Positions 1 to 10,240 of a stretch of 64,000 bases of DNA are shown here, piece after piece. Made by a program: the position numbers and the translations under genes. Origin of the DNA: Bettongia penicillata ogilbyi (Eukaryota; Chordata; Mammalia; Diprotodontia; Potoroidae). The stretch lies in NCBI GenBank assembly GCA_023548195.1, contig JAJHZJ010000221.1, positions 3,621,999 through 3,685,998 of the forward strand, in the 5' to 3' direction. Below the pieces are notes generated by a model that saw nothing but the letters and a program-made list of their open reading frames with translations, ran no database searches and was not told the origin of the DNA. Numbering within the stretch: position 1 is the stretch's first letter; each line of letters starts with the position of its first letter.

Positions 1-881
1 AGCATGGAGGCTAAGGCCAGTGCAGTGGTCTTCCTTGTGTGCTCCTAAAACCTGAAGGTAAGGTGAATGACTTTTCAGGTTAAGGAAGTTTGTTGCTCAG
101 AATCTGAATTTAAGGCTTATGCTGGAGATATTTTAAATAAAGAGCACCTGGGTGCTTGTCCCACAAGAAAAGGATGAGGCACAGAAAGGTTTCCTTATCT
201 GACTGGAAGTGATCTCTTTTCTTATATAGTGAGCAAGGATGTGTTCCATCTTCCACCTGTGAAGCAGCCTTGAGCCTGCAATGCTAAATAATGAGCAGTA
301 TACTCAAGATCCTAGCTTCCATCAAGGAAATCTTGGAGCTGCAGCAAAATATAAAAGCCCTGGGTGAGAAACAGAAATTAATCACAGCTGGCCTTGGATG
401 CTTGAGGTTGTCTCATCTCTAGTCACCCCAGCTCCACCAGCTTTGTTTAAGGACTTGACTTCTTGGGGCACAATGATCTCCATTTCTAGCCTCACCTAAG
501 TCAGACAATACAGTCTTATTTTAGCCACAATAAAGCTGAAATTTCTCAAGATGAGCCTTATTAGGACATTGAGAAAAGCAAAAGAAAATTTAAGGGCATA
601 AAAATGAGAAAATTTTGGTGTAGTTAAAAGAATTCTGGCTCTGAGATTAAAAGCCTCGGGTTTTAATTCTGACTCTACCATTTCCAAGTAATCAAGTCAC
701 CTGGTATGCAGGTGATTTCATAGAGACTAGAATGCAGGTGTTCTAATACTTCATGCTCCCGGCAATTCTCTGAGCCTATGTGTTATAGAAAAATAGCTGA
801 TATTTATGAATCAATAGAGGGAACTTGCACAATGGGAGTTTCCCATGTCTGAAATCATTATGTGAACAATAATGAAAAAAT
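1..881. other. Repeat-poor stretch with one small ORF
   Basis: No repeat family is recognised. A 43-codon ATG ORF lies at 291-422 on the + strand, described in the findings. The rest shows nothing supportable. Confidence 0.4.
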
Positions 882-1045
882 GATGATAATAACTGCCATT
901 TGTATATCATTTTAAAGTTTCCAAAGTGCTGTACACATTATCTCACTGGATCCTCACAACAACAGGATAGGTGTTATCATACCCATTTTACAGATGAGGA
1001 AACTAAAAGAGGTTGACTTGCCCAAGGTCACAGGTAGTAGGTGAA
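882..1045 (-). repeat. MIR SINE relic
   Basis: Reverse-oriented MIR signature: tctcactggatcctcacaac, then cagatgaggaaact and ttgcccaaggtcac in the expected order and spacing. It is strongly diverged. Confidence 0.75.
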
Positions 1046-1089
1046 ACAATGAGTGAATATATATAATATCTTGAGTAAAGATGTATGGC

Positions 1090-1172
1090 AGTGTATTTTG
1101 CCTTTTTTTGTTATGTACCCATGCCTTAGCCCAATGGCTGGCACCAAGTAAAGCTCTTAATAAATTCATGTC
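1090..1172 (+). repeat. Possible L2/MIR 3' end
   Basis: A short piece runs ggctggcaccaagtaaag then cttaataaattcatg, as in the shared 3' tail of L2 and MIR (tggcacatagtagg...aataaat). The family call is weak because of its length. Confidence 0.35.
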
Positions 1173-2176
1173 AGTGGCAGACTGATTTGCACACTGGCTC
1201 AGATAAAATATCAGAATCTTTAAAAATATCAAGCTTTAGAACATCATGCTTTGTAGCTATAAGGGACAGAAGGAGAGAATGGGGACTGGTTAAAAATTAA
1301 CTTTGCCAGGTATCAATGGACATTTCATATCAGTAAGTATTTCTTTAAGAAGCATCTGGTTTTTTGCTTCTGGTTTTGAGATTAGGCATCTCAGAGAGGA
1401 GTCACAAACTGGTACTGAGTGCCAGGACATCTCCTAAGAGTCAAGTCCATCCACTCTGTGCTGTAATGGAAGGGCAAGTTTGACAGTTTTCACAGAATGA
1501 AGACATACTAGCTCCTCGAATTGATCACTTAAAGCTTCAGTCACTCCTGCGGTGAGCTTTACCGATGTAATACCAAGTCAGATTGATGGAAGTTGACATA
1601 AATTGAATTCTTGTGAGGATAGCAGCACTGGGAGTCATTGGTAGAGCATAAAATGAAAAGTGCAGTGTCCCTGGTTGGCTCGCCTGGGACAAATTGCCAG
1701 CTGAGTTTATCATTACCCCACTCTATCCATCTGTTTGTCATTTGGTGGGGTTGAACTAATTCGTAAATAAAGGAAGCAGGCCGAAAGCTGAAGGTCAAAT
1801 GATACGTCATTCTTTTTTTTTTTTCTGTTTTTGAGCTAAGACTACTTAGTGGTTTCTGGAGTTTCCTCTACAATACATTTTATTGGAAATAAAGTCTTTG
1901 CAGAAACTAGTTCTGAAGAAGCAAAAGAAATTAGCTTGGGGAACATACCCTGTGGAAAAAAAACAACCTAGTTTACCTTGAATAATCTTGTAGTTCCATG
2001 ATTCTCTTCTCTTAGAGCAGCATGTCACAACCTAAAAGAGATAAAAAGATTTCTCTTTATGTGGCACATAATGGAGTTGTGCTACCGAACATTTTGGTAG
2101 ATTTATTCTAAGGAACTGGAGATGATCCTAAGATCTTGGATTCAGAATTGCCATGGACCTTAGAGAACATCGAGCC
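1173..2176. other. No recognisable feature
   Basis: Ordinary A+T-rich intronic sequence. Short open frames on the minus strand (for example 1559-1810) have no family resemblance and no splice context. Confidence 0.4.
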
Positions 2177-2298
2177 CAGTGAGTATCAAACTCAAATAGA
2201 AAGGGATCCTTGCAGATGGCATATTGATTTAGGAAATCACAAATTAACATTATCTATGCAATATTGTGTTTTATTTGTTTGAACATTTCCCAATTCCT
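2177..2298 (+). mobile_element. hAT-type miniature transposon fragment
   Basis: Begins cagtgagtatcaaactc and continues with the same order of blocks as the element at 10249-10442 (aaatcacaaattaa, ttatct, tgttttattt, aaatatttcccaat-like). Only the left part is present; the right terminal repeat is missing. Confidence 0.6.
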
Positions 2299-2311
2299 TT
2301 TTTTAAAATCT

Positions 2312-2432
2312 CCAATGAGTCAATAAATATTCACTAAGCACCTGCCAATGAGGGCTGTGTGCTCAGTGTTAAGCATACAAAAAGAGATGTGAAGAGAACT
2401 CCCTCAAGCAATTCACAGTCTAATGTTAAGCC
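2312..2432 (+). repeat. Fragment of a long mammal-wide ancient repeat
   Basis: Has the pattern 'gagtcaataaatattcac...agcacctgcc...gtgctcagtg...atacaaa' followed by 'ttcacagtctaatg'. The same phrases recur at 21985, 23630, 44215, 48945 and 57690. I know this text as a common ancient mammalian repeat but am not certain of its class. Confidence 0.5.
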
Positions 2433-2504
2433 CTGCTCTGTTTCTACAGCAATCACCCTGTGTCATGCCCTCGTCTCTTTTCACCTATTATTTTAGCCTT
2501 CTTT

Positions 2505-3482
2505 TAAAAAATTTTAAAATATTTTAATTTATTTATTTTTAGCATTGTTTTCTTTGAGACTCAACCTATTGAGTTCCAATTTCTCTCCCTCTCACACTTT
2601 CACACAAACACTAAGAATCAAGCAATATTATGTCAGTGATACATGTGAAATCACATAAAACATATTTCCATATTCATCCTATTATAAAAAAGCAAGAAAA
2701 ATAAAGTGAAAAAGGTTTGTTTTTTTTTTAAATTTGCACTAGGAGTTCATCAATTCTTTCTCTGGAGGCAGATAGCATTTATTCATCATGAGTCCTTGGG
2801 AATTGTCTTAAATTACTGTTGATTGATCAGAGCAGTCAAGTCTTTAACAGTCGATCATCATGGCAACATTGCTGTTACTGTACACAATGATTTCTCAGTT
2901 CTCACTTCACTTCACTCCACATAGGTCTTGCCATGTTTTTCTGAAACCACCTCTCGTCATTTCCCACAGTATAATAGTACCTCATCACAATCATATGCCA
3001 TAATTGGTTTAGCTATTCCCTAGCTGAAAAGCATCCCTTCAATTTCCATTTTTTGTCAGCACAAAAATAACTACCATAAATATTTCTGTACATATTTTTC
3101 TTTGGCCTCTTTGGGATAAAGACCTAGTAATAGCATTACTGATAGTATGCACAGTTTTATAGCCTTTTGTTCATAGTTTGAAATTGTTCTGCAGAATGGT
3201 TGGACTAGTTTACTACTCCACCAACAGTTCATTAGTATACCTATTTTTACCTCATCCCTTCCAGCATTTGTCACTTCTGATAGGTGTGAGCTGGTACCTC
3301 AGGGTTGTTTTAATTTGCTTTTCTCTAATCAATAGTGATTTAGGGCATGGTTTTCATGACTGCTGACTGTTTATATCCTTTGACCATTTTTAAATTGAGG
3401 AATAGCTCTTATTTTCATAAATTTAATTCAGTTCTATGTTTAGTGCATATGTGAGAAATGAGGTCTTTAACAGAGAAACTTT
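2505..3482 (-). repeat. 3' region of the deleted L1
   Basis: On the + strand it reads as the complement of an L1 3' end, with blocks such as catcatgagtccttgggaat, attgctgttactgtacacaa and cacaatcatatgcc. The same ordered blocks occur at 16023, 37722 and 56275. Confidence 0.7.
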
Positions 3483-3483
3483 T

Positions 3484-3740
3484 TTATATTATTTCATTGG
3501 CCATGGTTCCTTTTATCAAAATGTGGTTTCCCTGATTTTCTCTCTTAATTAGGTCTATTTTTGCTTTTGCTTCGTCTGAGATCACAGAATAGGCTGAAGC
3601 ATATTCCATTCTACTCCAGTCCTTTATTTTAAATCTGTATGTGTCTTTTGTTTCAAGTATGTCTCTTGTAAACAACGTATTTTTGGATTCTGGTTTCTAG
3701 TCCATTCTGCTATCTACTTCCATTTTATGGGTGAACTCAT
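3484..3740 (-). pseudogene. L1 ORF2 N-terminal (endonuclease region) fragment
   Basis: The minus-strand frame reads FTRDILETKDTYRFKIKDW, then a divergent stretch, then IDLIKRENQGNHILIKGTM. This parallels the L1 ORF2 segment with an ETHL...HRLKIKGW block followed by a block ending in GHYIMVKG. It is a scrap of about 85 codons; nothing of the reverse transcriptase follows. Confidence 0.6.
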
Positions 3741-3857
3741 CCCATTCACATTCAGGTTATGATTACCAACTGTGTTTTCTCCTCCATCCCATTTTCTGGT
3801 CTATCCTTAAAAGTCTTAGTTTTAACCACTGTCTCTCTTGATCTGTCCTCCCTTTTA

Positions 3858-3881
3858 TCACACACATACACACACACACAC
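3858..3881. repeat. (CA)n microsatellite inside the old L1 spacer
   Basis: Alternating CA with one TA interruption. The younger L1-type elements also carry a CA/TG tract in the equivalent post-ORF1 spacer (7324-7360 and 63460-63530). Confidence 0.8.
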
Positions 3882-4329
3882 CTACCTTCTTTTATCTCTT
3901 TCCCTTCCTATTTTCCTATTGGTTGTTACAATTCTGTACACAACTGAGTATGTATGTGTATATGTATCTTCTTCCCTCTTTGAACCAATTCTGATGATAG
4001 TGGGATTCAAACATTGCCTTCCATCGCCCCCTTCCATTTCCCCCTCCACTGTAAAAGCTCTTTCTTGCTTGCCTCATTTTGCCCATTCTACCTCTCCCTT
4101 CCCCTTCTCCCAGTGCTTCCCTCTTTCTCTCCCTTCATTCTTTTAGGAGATCATTCTAATATAATCAATTCATACCCATGGTCTCTGTCTATGTAAATTC
4201 CTTTTAACTGCCCTGAAAATGTAGGAGTTATATGTATCATCTTCCCATATAAGGATGTAAACAGTTTAACTTTATTGAGACCCTTATGATTACTCTTTTA
4301 TGTTTACTTTTTTTATGTTTCTCTTGATC

Positions 4330-5385
4330 TTTATGAGTGTCATATTTTCTATTCAGCTGTGGTCTTTTCATCATGAATGTTTGAAAGTCCTCTCTTTCCT
4401 TAAGTTTTCAATTTTTCCTCTTATGGGTTATACTTAATGTTGCTAAGTAGATTATTCTTTGTTTTAATCCTAGGTCCTTTGCCATCTAAAGTATATTATA
4501 AGCCCTCTTCTCCTTTAACATGGCAGCCACTAAGTCTTGTGTGATCCTGACTCCACAATATTGGAATTGTTTCTTTCTGGCTAATTGGAAGTATTTTCCC
4601 TTTGATCTGGAAGCTCTAGAATTTGGCTATAATATTCCTGGGAGTTTTCATTTTGATACCTCTTTCAGGAGGTAATTGGTGGATCTATTTTACCTGCTGG
4701 TCCTAGAATTTCAGGACAGTGTTCATTGATAATTTCTGGAAATATGATGTCTAGACTCTTTCTCTGATCATGGCTTTCAGATAGTCCAATAATTCTTAAA
4801 TTATCTCTCCTGAATCTATTTTCTAGGTCAGTTGTTTTTTTTTTTTTTATTGTCATGACATATTTTACATTTTCTTCTTTTTTTCATGTTATTTTATTTT
4901 GTTTTACTGTTTCTTGATGTCTCATAGAGTCATTAGCTTCTATTTGCCCATGAAAATTAAAGAAAAACTTAAGGAACCATTTTCTTCAGTGAGATTTTGT
5001 ACCTCTTTTTCTATTTGGGTAATTCTGGTTTTTAAGAAGCTCTCTTCTTTGGTGAATTTTTGTACCTCTCTTACCATTAGGCTAATTCTGTTTTTGGGGA
5101 TTTATTTTCTTCAGTATTTTTCACACCTCTTTTTACCAAGCTGTTAATCTTCTTTTCATAATATTCTTGCATCACTCTCACTTCCTTTCCCAACTTTTCC
5201 TCTATCACTCTTATCTCTTGCTTTAACTTTTCCAGGAATCTTGTTGGCCTTGGTTCCAATTAGTATTTTTCTTTGAGTATTTGTAGCTGTTTTCACATTA
5301 TTGTCTTCTAAGTTTATATCTTGTTCTTTCTTGTCACCACAGTTGACTTTTATAGTATGATTCTGCTTTTGTTGTTCCCTCATTT
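4330..5385 (-). pseudogene. L1 ORF1 relic (old copy)
   Basis: Pieces in several frames match the intact ORF1 at 62218-63318. They include TTDLENRFRRDNLRIIGL and SESHDQRKSLDIIFPEII, then CPEILGPAGKI, all from the RNA-binding domain, and EEKLGKEVRVMQEYYEKK from the coiled coil. Frameshifts and stops break it throughout. The N-terminal part (about 5156-5383) is highly diverged. Confidence 0.75.
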
Positions 5386-6062
5386 TTCTAGGTTATTCCT
5401 TGACTTTCTTCTCCTAGGATAAGGAGCCCAGTATCAGGCTTTTTCATGCTACTCTTTTCAGAACTAGTTCTAGGGGTCTGCAAGTTTCTGGTTCTTCCAA
5501 AGAGGTGTTATCCTAGGAGAGGTGTAGTCACTGTTCTTTTGGTCTGTGCTCTTGTCTTTACCAAGTAAGGATCCCTGGTCCTCTGCAGCTACAAGTGCTA
5601 GCATTCCTCTTCATCTTGGAACTGTGACCAGGGCCCTTGATCTCTTGTCACTGACCCCCAGCATCCCTATCCACCCTGAAACTGAAACCTAGAAATATGT
5701 ATGGACAATAGAGTTGTCAATCAATGCCAGCTATATCCAGTGCCCACAAAGGGTCCTTTGTGATCTCTTTCTGACCAATTCTCAGAAACTCTTACCATCT
5801 CTGGGCTGAGAGCTTCTGAAGCTGCTGCTGTGATCATTGTTGCTGCTGCTGCATGTATGGATTCTGTATGGCCTCCATCCTAGTGTCACAAACTTCTTCT
5901 AGGTACCTGCTAAATTTTTTTAGGCTGGAAAAATGTCTTACCCTGATCTTTTGTTGACTGTATCACTCCATTTTGAGGCATTATTTTAAAGTTGTTTGGA
6001 GGGGAATGTTGAGAAAGTTCACTTGGGTTACCTCTAATCCACTACCTTAGCTTTGCCCCTTT
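5386..6062 (-). other. 5' UTR of the old L1
   Basis: Lies upstream of the ORF1 relic in the minus direction. It ends with the complement of an L1-like 5' terminus at 6040-6062 (ctaccttagctttgcccctt, corresponding to the gccatcttggctcctccccc of the younger copy). It is less GC-rich than the young 5' UTRs, consistent with CpG decay. Confidence 0.55.
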
Positions 6063-6159
6063 CCTCCTAATTACATTTTTATCTTATTCAAGCCACTGAG
6101 GAGTTTTGTAAGTTGCTTGTGGCCAGGACCATGAATTTCACACTTCTGATCTCTCCCAC

Positions 6160-6275
6160 CCATCCCCAATTGAAGATGAGAAAAATGAGACCTGAAGTAA
6201 CTGGCCTGTGATCATAAAGGCAGTAAGTAGTAGAGTTGAACCTAGACCTTCTGCCTCCAGATCATTATACCATTG
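6160..6275 (-). repeat. MIR/SINE relic
   Basis: Carries the reversed SINE phrases gaagatgagaaaaatgagac, aaggcagtaagtagtagag and tgaacctagaccttctg in order. Heavily diverged. Confidence 0.6.
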
Positions 6276-6435
6276 TTGGGAGGAAAAGACATAGGAAAGA
6301 ACACAAAACAATTAAACAGAAACCCTATCACTCTCAAAGCCCCCACTGAAGTCGGGAAAACACCAAATAGTATAATTAGATGTGGGCTGATGGGGAATAT
6401 GGGGAGGAGCCTTTATAATAGTCATTTCCAAATGT

Positions 6436-6452
6436 TATAATTAGATTTTCTT
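6436..6452. repeat. Left target-site duplication of the HAL1-like element
   Basis: tataattagattttctt is repeated exactly at 9256-9272, flanking the whole minus-strand element. The 17-bp length is typical of L1-machinery insertion. Confidence 0.9.
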
Positions 6453-7491
6453 TTTTGTTTGTTTGTTTAAATATAAATTTATTTATTTAACTTTTACATT
6501 CATTTTCACAAAATTTTGGGTTCCAAATTTTCTCCCCTTTTATTCCCTCCCCCACCCCAATACACCAAGCATTCAAATTTTCCCTATCACCAATCTGCCC
6601 TCTCTTCTATCATCCCTCCCTTCTCTTGTCCCCATCTTCTCTTTTGTCCTGTAGGGCCAGATGACTTTCTATTCCCCATTAACTGTATTTCTTATTTCCT
6701 AGTAGCAAGAGCAATACTCAACAGTTGTTCCTAAAACTTTGAGTTCCAAATTCTCCCCATCCCTCCCACCCCACCCATTCCCTTAGGGAAGGCAGGCAAT
6801 TCAATATAGGCCATATCTGTGTAGTTTTGCAAATGACTTTGATAACAGTCATGTTGTGTAAGACTAACTGTATTTCCCTCCCTTCTATTCTGCCCCCCAT
6901 TGTTTCTATTCTGTCTTTTGATCCTATCCCTCCCCAAGAGTGTTGACTTCAAATTGCTCCCTCCTCCCATTGCCCTCCCTTCCATCATCCCTCCCTCCCT
7001 GCTTATCTCCTTCTCCCCCACTTTCCTGTATTGTGATAGGTTTTCATACCAAAATGAGTGTGCATTTTACTCCTTCCCTTAGTCGAATGTGATAAGGGTA
7101 AACTTCATGTTTTTTTCTCAGCTCTCCTCTTTTTCTCTCCACTAAAAAGTCTCCTGCTTGCCTCTTGAATGAGATACAATTTACCCCATTCCATTTCACC
7201 CTCTCTCCTCCCACTACATTTCTCTCTCACCATTTACCTTAATTTCTTTTAAGATATGGTCCCATCCTATTCAATTCACTCTGTTCTCTCTGTCTCTGTA
7301 TGTATGTGCATGTGTGTATGTATCTGTGAGTGCACGCATGTACGTGTGTGTGTGTGTGGTCCCACCAACTACCCAGATACTGAAAAGTTTTAAGAGTTAC
7401 AAATATTGTCCTTCCGTGTAGGAATGTAAACAGTTCACCTTTGGTAAGTCCCTTATGACTTCTCTTTGCTGTTTATTTTTCATGCTTCTTC
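6453..7491 (-). other. 3' untranslated region of the HAL1-like element
   Basis: A polypurine-rich tract in the element's sense (runs of ctccctcc and ccccacccc on the + strand), then the A-rich tail. It aligns by eye, block for block, with 63319-64000, including aagtcatttgcaaaa, tcaacactt.ggggaggg and aaatgcacactcattttggt. No reading frame resembling ORF2 is present. Confidence 0.75.
7324..7360. repeat. (TG)n tract in HAL1-like 3' region
   Basis: Imperfect TG/TGCA alternation at the same place as the CA-rich tract 63455-63530 of the second element, so the tract is part of the family sequence. Confidence 0.8.
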
Positions 7492-8591
7492 TCATTCTTG
7501 TGTTTGAAAGTCAGATTTTCTTTTCAGCTCTGGTCTTTTCATCAAGAGTGCTTGAAAGTCCTCTGTTTCATTAAAAGACAATATTTTCCCCTGAAGTATT
7601 ATACTCAGTTTTGCTGGGTAGGTGATTCTTGGTTTCAGTCCTAGTTCCTTTGACTTCTGGAATATCCTGTTCCACTCCCTTCGATCCCTTAATGTAGAAG
7701 CTGCTAGATCTTGAGTTATCCTGATTGTATTTCCACAATACTGGAATTGTTTCTTTCTAGCTGCTTGCAAGATTTTCTCCTTGACCTGGGAACTCTGGAA
7801 TTTGGCCACAATGTTCCTAGGAATTTCTCTTTTTGGATCTCTTTCAGGCAGTGATCGATGGATTCCTTCAATACTCATTTTGCCCTCTGGTTCTAGAATC
7901 TCAGGGCAGTTTTCCTTGATAATTTCATGAAAGATAATGTTTAGGCTCTTTTTTTGATCATGGTTTTCAGGTAGTCCCATAATTTTTAAATAGTCTCTCC
8001 TGGATCTATTTTCCAGGTCAGTTGTTTTTCCCATGAGATATTTCACATTCTCTTCCATTTTTTCATTCTTTTGGTTTTATTTGGTGATTTCTTGGTTTCT
8101 CAGAAAGTCATTAGCCTCCATCTGTTCCATTCTGAATTTGAGAGAACGATTTTCTTCAGTGAGCTTTTGAACCTCTTTTTCCATTTGGCTAATTCTGCTT
8201 CTGAAAGCATTCTTCTCCTCATTGACTTTTTGAACCTCTTTTGCCAATTGAGTGAGCCTATTTTTCAAGGTGTTATTTTCTTCAGCATTTTTTTGGGTCT
8301 CCTTTAGCAAGTATTGAACCGTTTTTCATGCTTTTCTTGCATCTCTCTCATTTCTCTTCCCAGTTTTTCCTCCAACTGTCTAACTTGATTTTCAAAATCC
8401 TTTTTGAGCTCTTCCATGGCCTGAGCCCACCGGACATCCACCTGGGATGTCTGCGATACAGAGGCCCTGACCTCCATGTCTTTCCCTGATGGTAAGAATA
8501 GTTCCTCGTCATCAGAATTGAAAGGCAGGAACATCTGTACCCTATCAAAGTAGCTTTCTATAGTCTTATTTTTCTTCTCTTTTCTGGGCAT
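7492..8591 (-). pseudogene. L1 ORF1 pseudogene of the HAL1-like element
   Basis: From the start MPRKEKKNKTIESYFDRVQM to the stop after ...RKSDFQTQE it follows the intact ORF1 at 62218-63318 almost residue for residue. Two lesions break it. A one-base deletion near 8308 shifts the frame after MQEKHEKRFNT. A CAA-to-TAA change, where the intact copy reads IIKQNQK, ends the second piece after EITK near 8077. The coiled coil lies before the stop and the RNA-recognition and C-terminal domains after it; all three can still be read. As it stands no full ORF1p could be made. The small number of lesions suggests moderate age. Confidence 0.9.
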
Positions 8592-9255
8592 TTTCCCAGC
8601 CAGTTACTTGACTTCTGAGATTCCTGTCCACCCCAGCCTAGATCTACCCAGCTAATGCTTGGGGTCTGAGATTCAAATGCTGCTTCCCAGCCTCAGGGCT
8701 TTCCGTGACAGGCGGGGCTGCTATTCAATGTGAGCTTAAGTTCTGGTGCTGGGGTGGGGTCAGGGCCGCCTTCCAGGCTCAGTTCCCTCAGGGGGTTTAT
8801 GCAGAGACCTTCAGTAATGGAGCACCTGCCTGCTCAGGGAGTCCCGGGCTGTTGCTGCCTCTGCCACTGCCTCCCAAGGGGCCCGAGTCACGGAGACACC
8901 CCGCTCCCCTCTCAGCCAGCCCAGGAGTCTCTCTCACTGACCTGTAGCGCCTGTGGCTGGAGTGACCTTCGCGGCCACCGGAGATTCTGTCTCTGAAGCC
9001 TGCTCGGATATGCTCCTCTGGGGCTGCGTGTCCAGGGTAGCTCAGGGGTGGGCTTTGCTGTCCGGAGCATGATGGACCCCTGTGGACAGCTTTCCAGGGC
9101 TCTCTAGAATGGAAATCTCTTCCACTGCGTTGATGTGCAGCTTGCAGTACTCCAGAATTTGTGGGGAGTTCTTTTTACAGGAAATTTCTGGGCTGTGGAT
9201 TCAGAGCTAGCATACGTGAGTCTTTCTACTCCGCCATCTTGGCTCCTCCCCCCTC
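8592..9255 (-). promoter_or_regulatory. GC-rich 5' UTR / internal promoter of the HAL1-like element
   Basis: About 660 bp, CpG-containing and much richer in GC than its surroundings, upstream of ORF1. L1 5' UTRs act as internal RNA polymerase II promoters. The terminus carries CAAGATGGCGG (minus strand, about 9234-9244), a YY1-type site placed as at the start of the human L1 5' UTR. It has a single copy of the 72-bp block that is doubled in the second element. Confidence 0.65.
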
Positions 9256-9272
9256 TATAATTAGATTTTCTT
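9256..9272. repeat. Right target-site duplication of the HAL1-like element
   Basis: Exact copy of 6436-6452 (tataattagattttctt), directly next to the element's 5' end. Confidence 0.9.
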
Positions 9273-9473
9273 AAAGCAAAGGAATGAAAAGCAGATTTTT
9301 AATCCATTCTCTCTTAGTCCAAAATAACCTGGCTGTCAATAGATTCAAGATTCAGATCCTCTACCCCCACTTCCCCTAGAAGACATCCCACCTCTTAGTA
9401 GACTCCATTTGCAGATATATTTTTCCTAATATTTAACCATTTTAGCTCAATTTCTTTATAATAGTTGATGCAT

Positions 9474-9530
9474 ATGTGTGTGTGTGTATATATACACATA
9501 TATATATTTATTTTTTATATGCAAATATGG
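9474..9530. repeat. TG/TA microsatellite
   Basis: tgtgtgtgtgtata followed by tatacacatatatatatt, a degenerate dinucleotide tract. Confidence 0.8.
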
Positions 9531-9555
9531 ATTTCTATATCTTTTGCCTCCCTTC

Positions 9556-9600
9556 CCTTAACATAATGTGTGTGAACACACACATACATTACATTAAGGG
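9556..9600. repeat. Imperfect 45-bp palindrome
   Basis: cccttaa...atgtgtgtg at the left is answered by cacacacat...ttaaggg at the right around a two-base centre. It could fold into a hairpin; the function is unknown and it may simply be a microsatellite by-product. Confidence 0.6.
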
Positions 9601-9621
9601 GAAAAAAAGGAATAAGAATTT

Positions 9622-9835
9622 AGGTGCTAAGCACTTTTTGAAAATATTTCATCTAATCCTCACAACAGTTTTGTGAGATAGATCTTGTTTTCACCCCATT
9701 TTACAAGTAAAGGGATTGAGGCTCTAATTGAATGATTTATCTATGACCAATGGCTAGTAAGTATTGGAGGACAGATTAGAATCAAGGCCACTGGTGATTC
9801 TAGGTGCAGGAGCCTTCTTTCCATCACATCACTAT
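9622..9835 (-). repeat. MIR relic
   Basis: Reversed MIR blocks: gctaagcactttttg, catctaatcctcacaac, cccattttacaagtaaag, atggctagtaagta. Confidence 0.65.
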
Positions 9836-9837
9836 TC

Positions 9838-10032
9838 CAAGGATCATAGGATTTAGAACAGAAAGAAGTTCTCCAGTTGAGATCTTTCATTGTATTGATG
9901 TGAAGATAGGCTTACTCAGAGAAGTGATGTGACTTGCTCAAAGTTATAGAAGTATTAACCATCAGAGCTTGGATCTGAATACAGGTCCTCCGACTCCAAA
10001 TTCAGTACTCTTTATGCTACACCACACTCTAT
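9838..10032 (-). repeat. MIR/SINE relic
   Basis: Starts ggatcataggatttagaac and ends with tcctccgactccaaattcag and tatgctacaccac, the reversed tRNA-like head. It sits tail-to-head with the preceding relic. Confidence 0.65.
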
Positions 10033-10240
10033 GTAGTTGAATCTTTGTACCATCAGTCTTCGCCTCAGTACTTACTTTCTAGGGCATGAAAAGCTATAGC
10101 AGTTACACAGACCACACTTGTTAATTTCTGAATATTCTCCTATGTCCTATCTGCTCCATAGCCTTCTCCATTGCTAAGGGAATCCTGGCTTCATTGATTT
10201 CCAAAAGTATTGAATTTCTAAGTAAGGACCTCTGATATTG

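Larger units (their letters stand above)
2505..6062 (-). mobile_element. Old L1, internally deleted: 5' UTR, ORF1 relic, ORF2 scrap, 3' end
   Basis: On the minus strand, in order: a 5' UTR (about 6062-5386) beginning aaaggggcaaagctaagg, an ORF1 relic (5385-4330), a pyrimidine-rich inter-ORF spacer (about 4330-3740), a fragment of ORF2 (about 3740-3484), and an L1 3' region (3482-2505). Most of ORF2, including essentially all the reverse transcriptase, is missing: the ORF2 scrap abuts the 3' region at about 3483. Target-site duplications were not evident. Many stops show it is old. Confidence 0.7.
6453..9255 (-). mobile_element. Complete HAL1-like (half-L1) element: 5' UTR, ORF1, 3' tail, no ORF2
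   Basis: Bounded by perfect 17-bp duplications. On the minus strand it starts with an L1-type 5' terminus (ggaggagccaagatggcgga). It continues through a GC-rich 5' UTR (9255-8592), a once-366-codon ORF1 (8591-7492), and a 1-kb non-coding 3' region ending in an A-rich tail (the T/TTTG run at 6451-6470). There is no room for ORF2, so this is an ORF1-only element. Such half-L1 (HAL1) families are known in therian mammals, including opossum. An internally deleted L1 is the alternative, but the second copy at 61488 is co-linear after ORF1, which favours a family. Confidence 0.8.
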
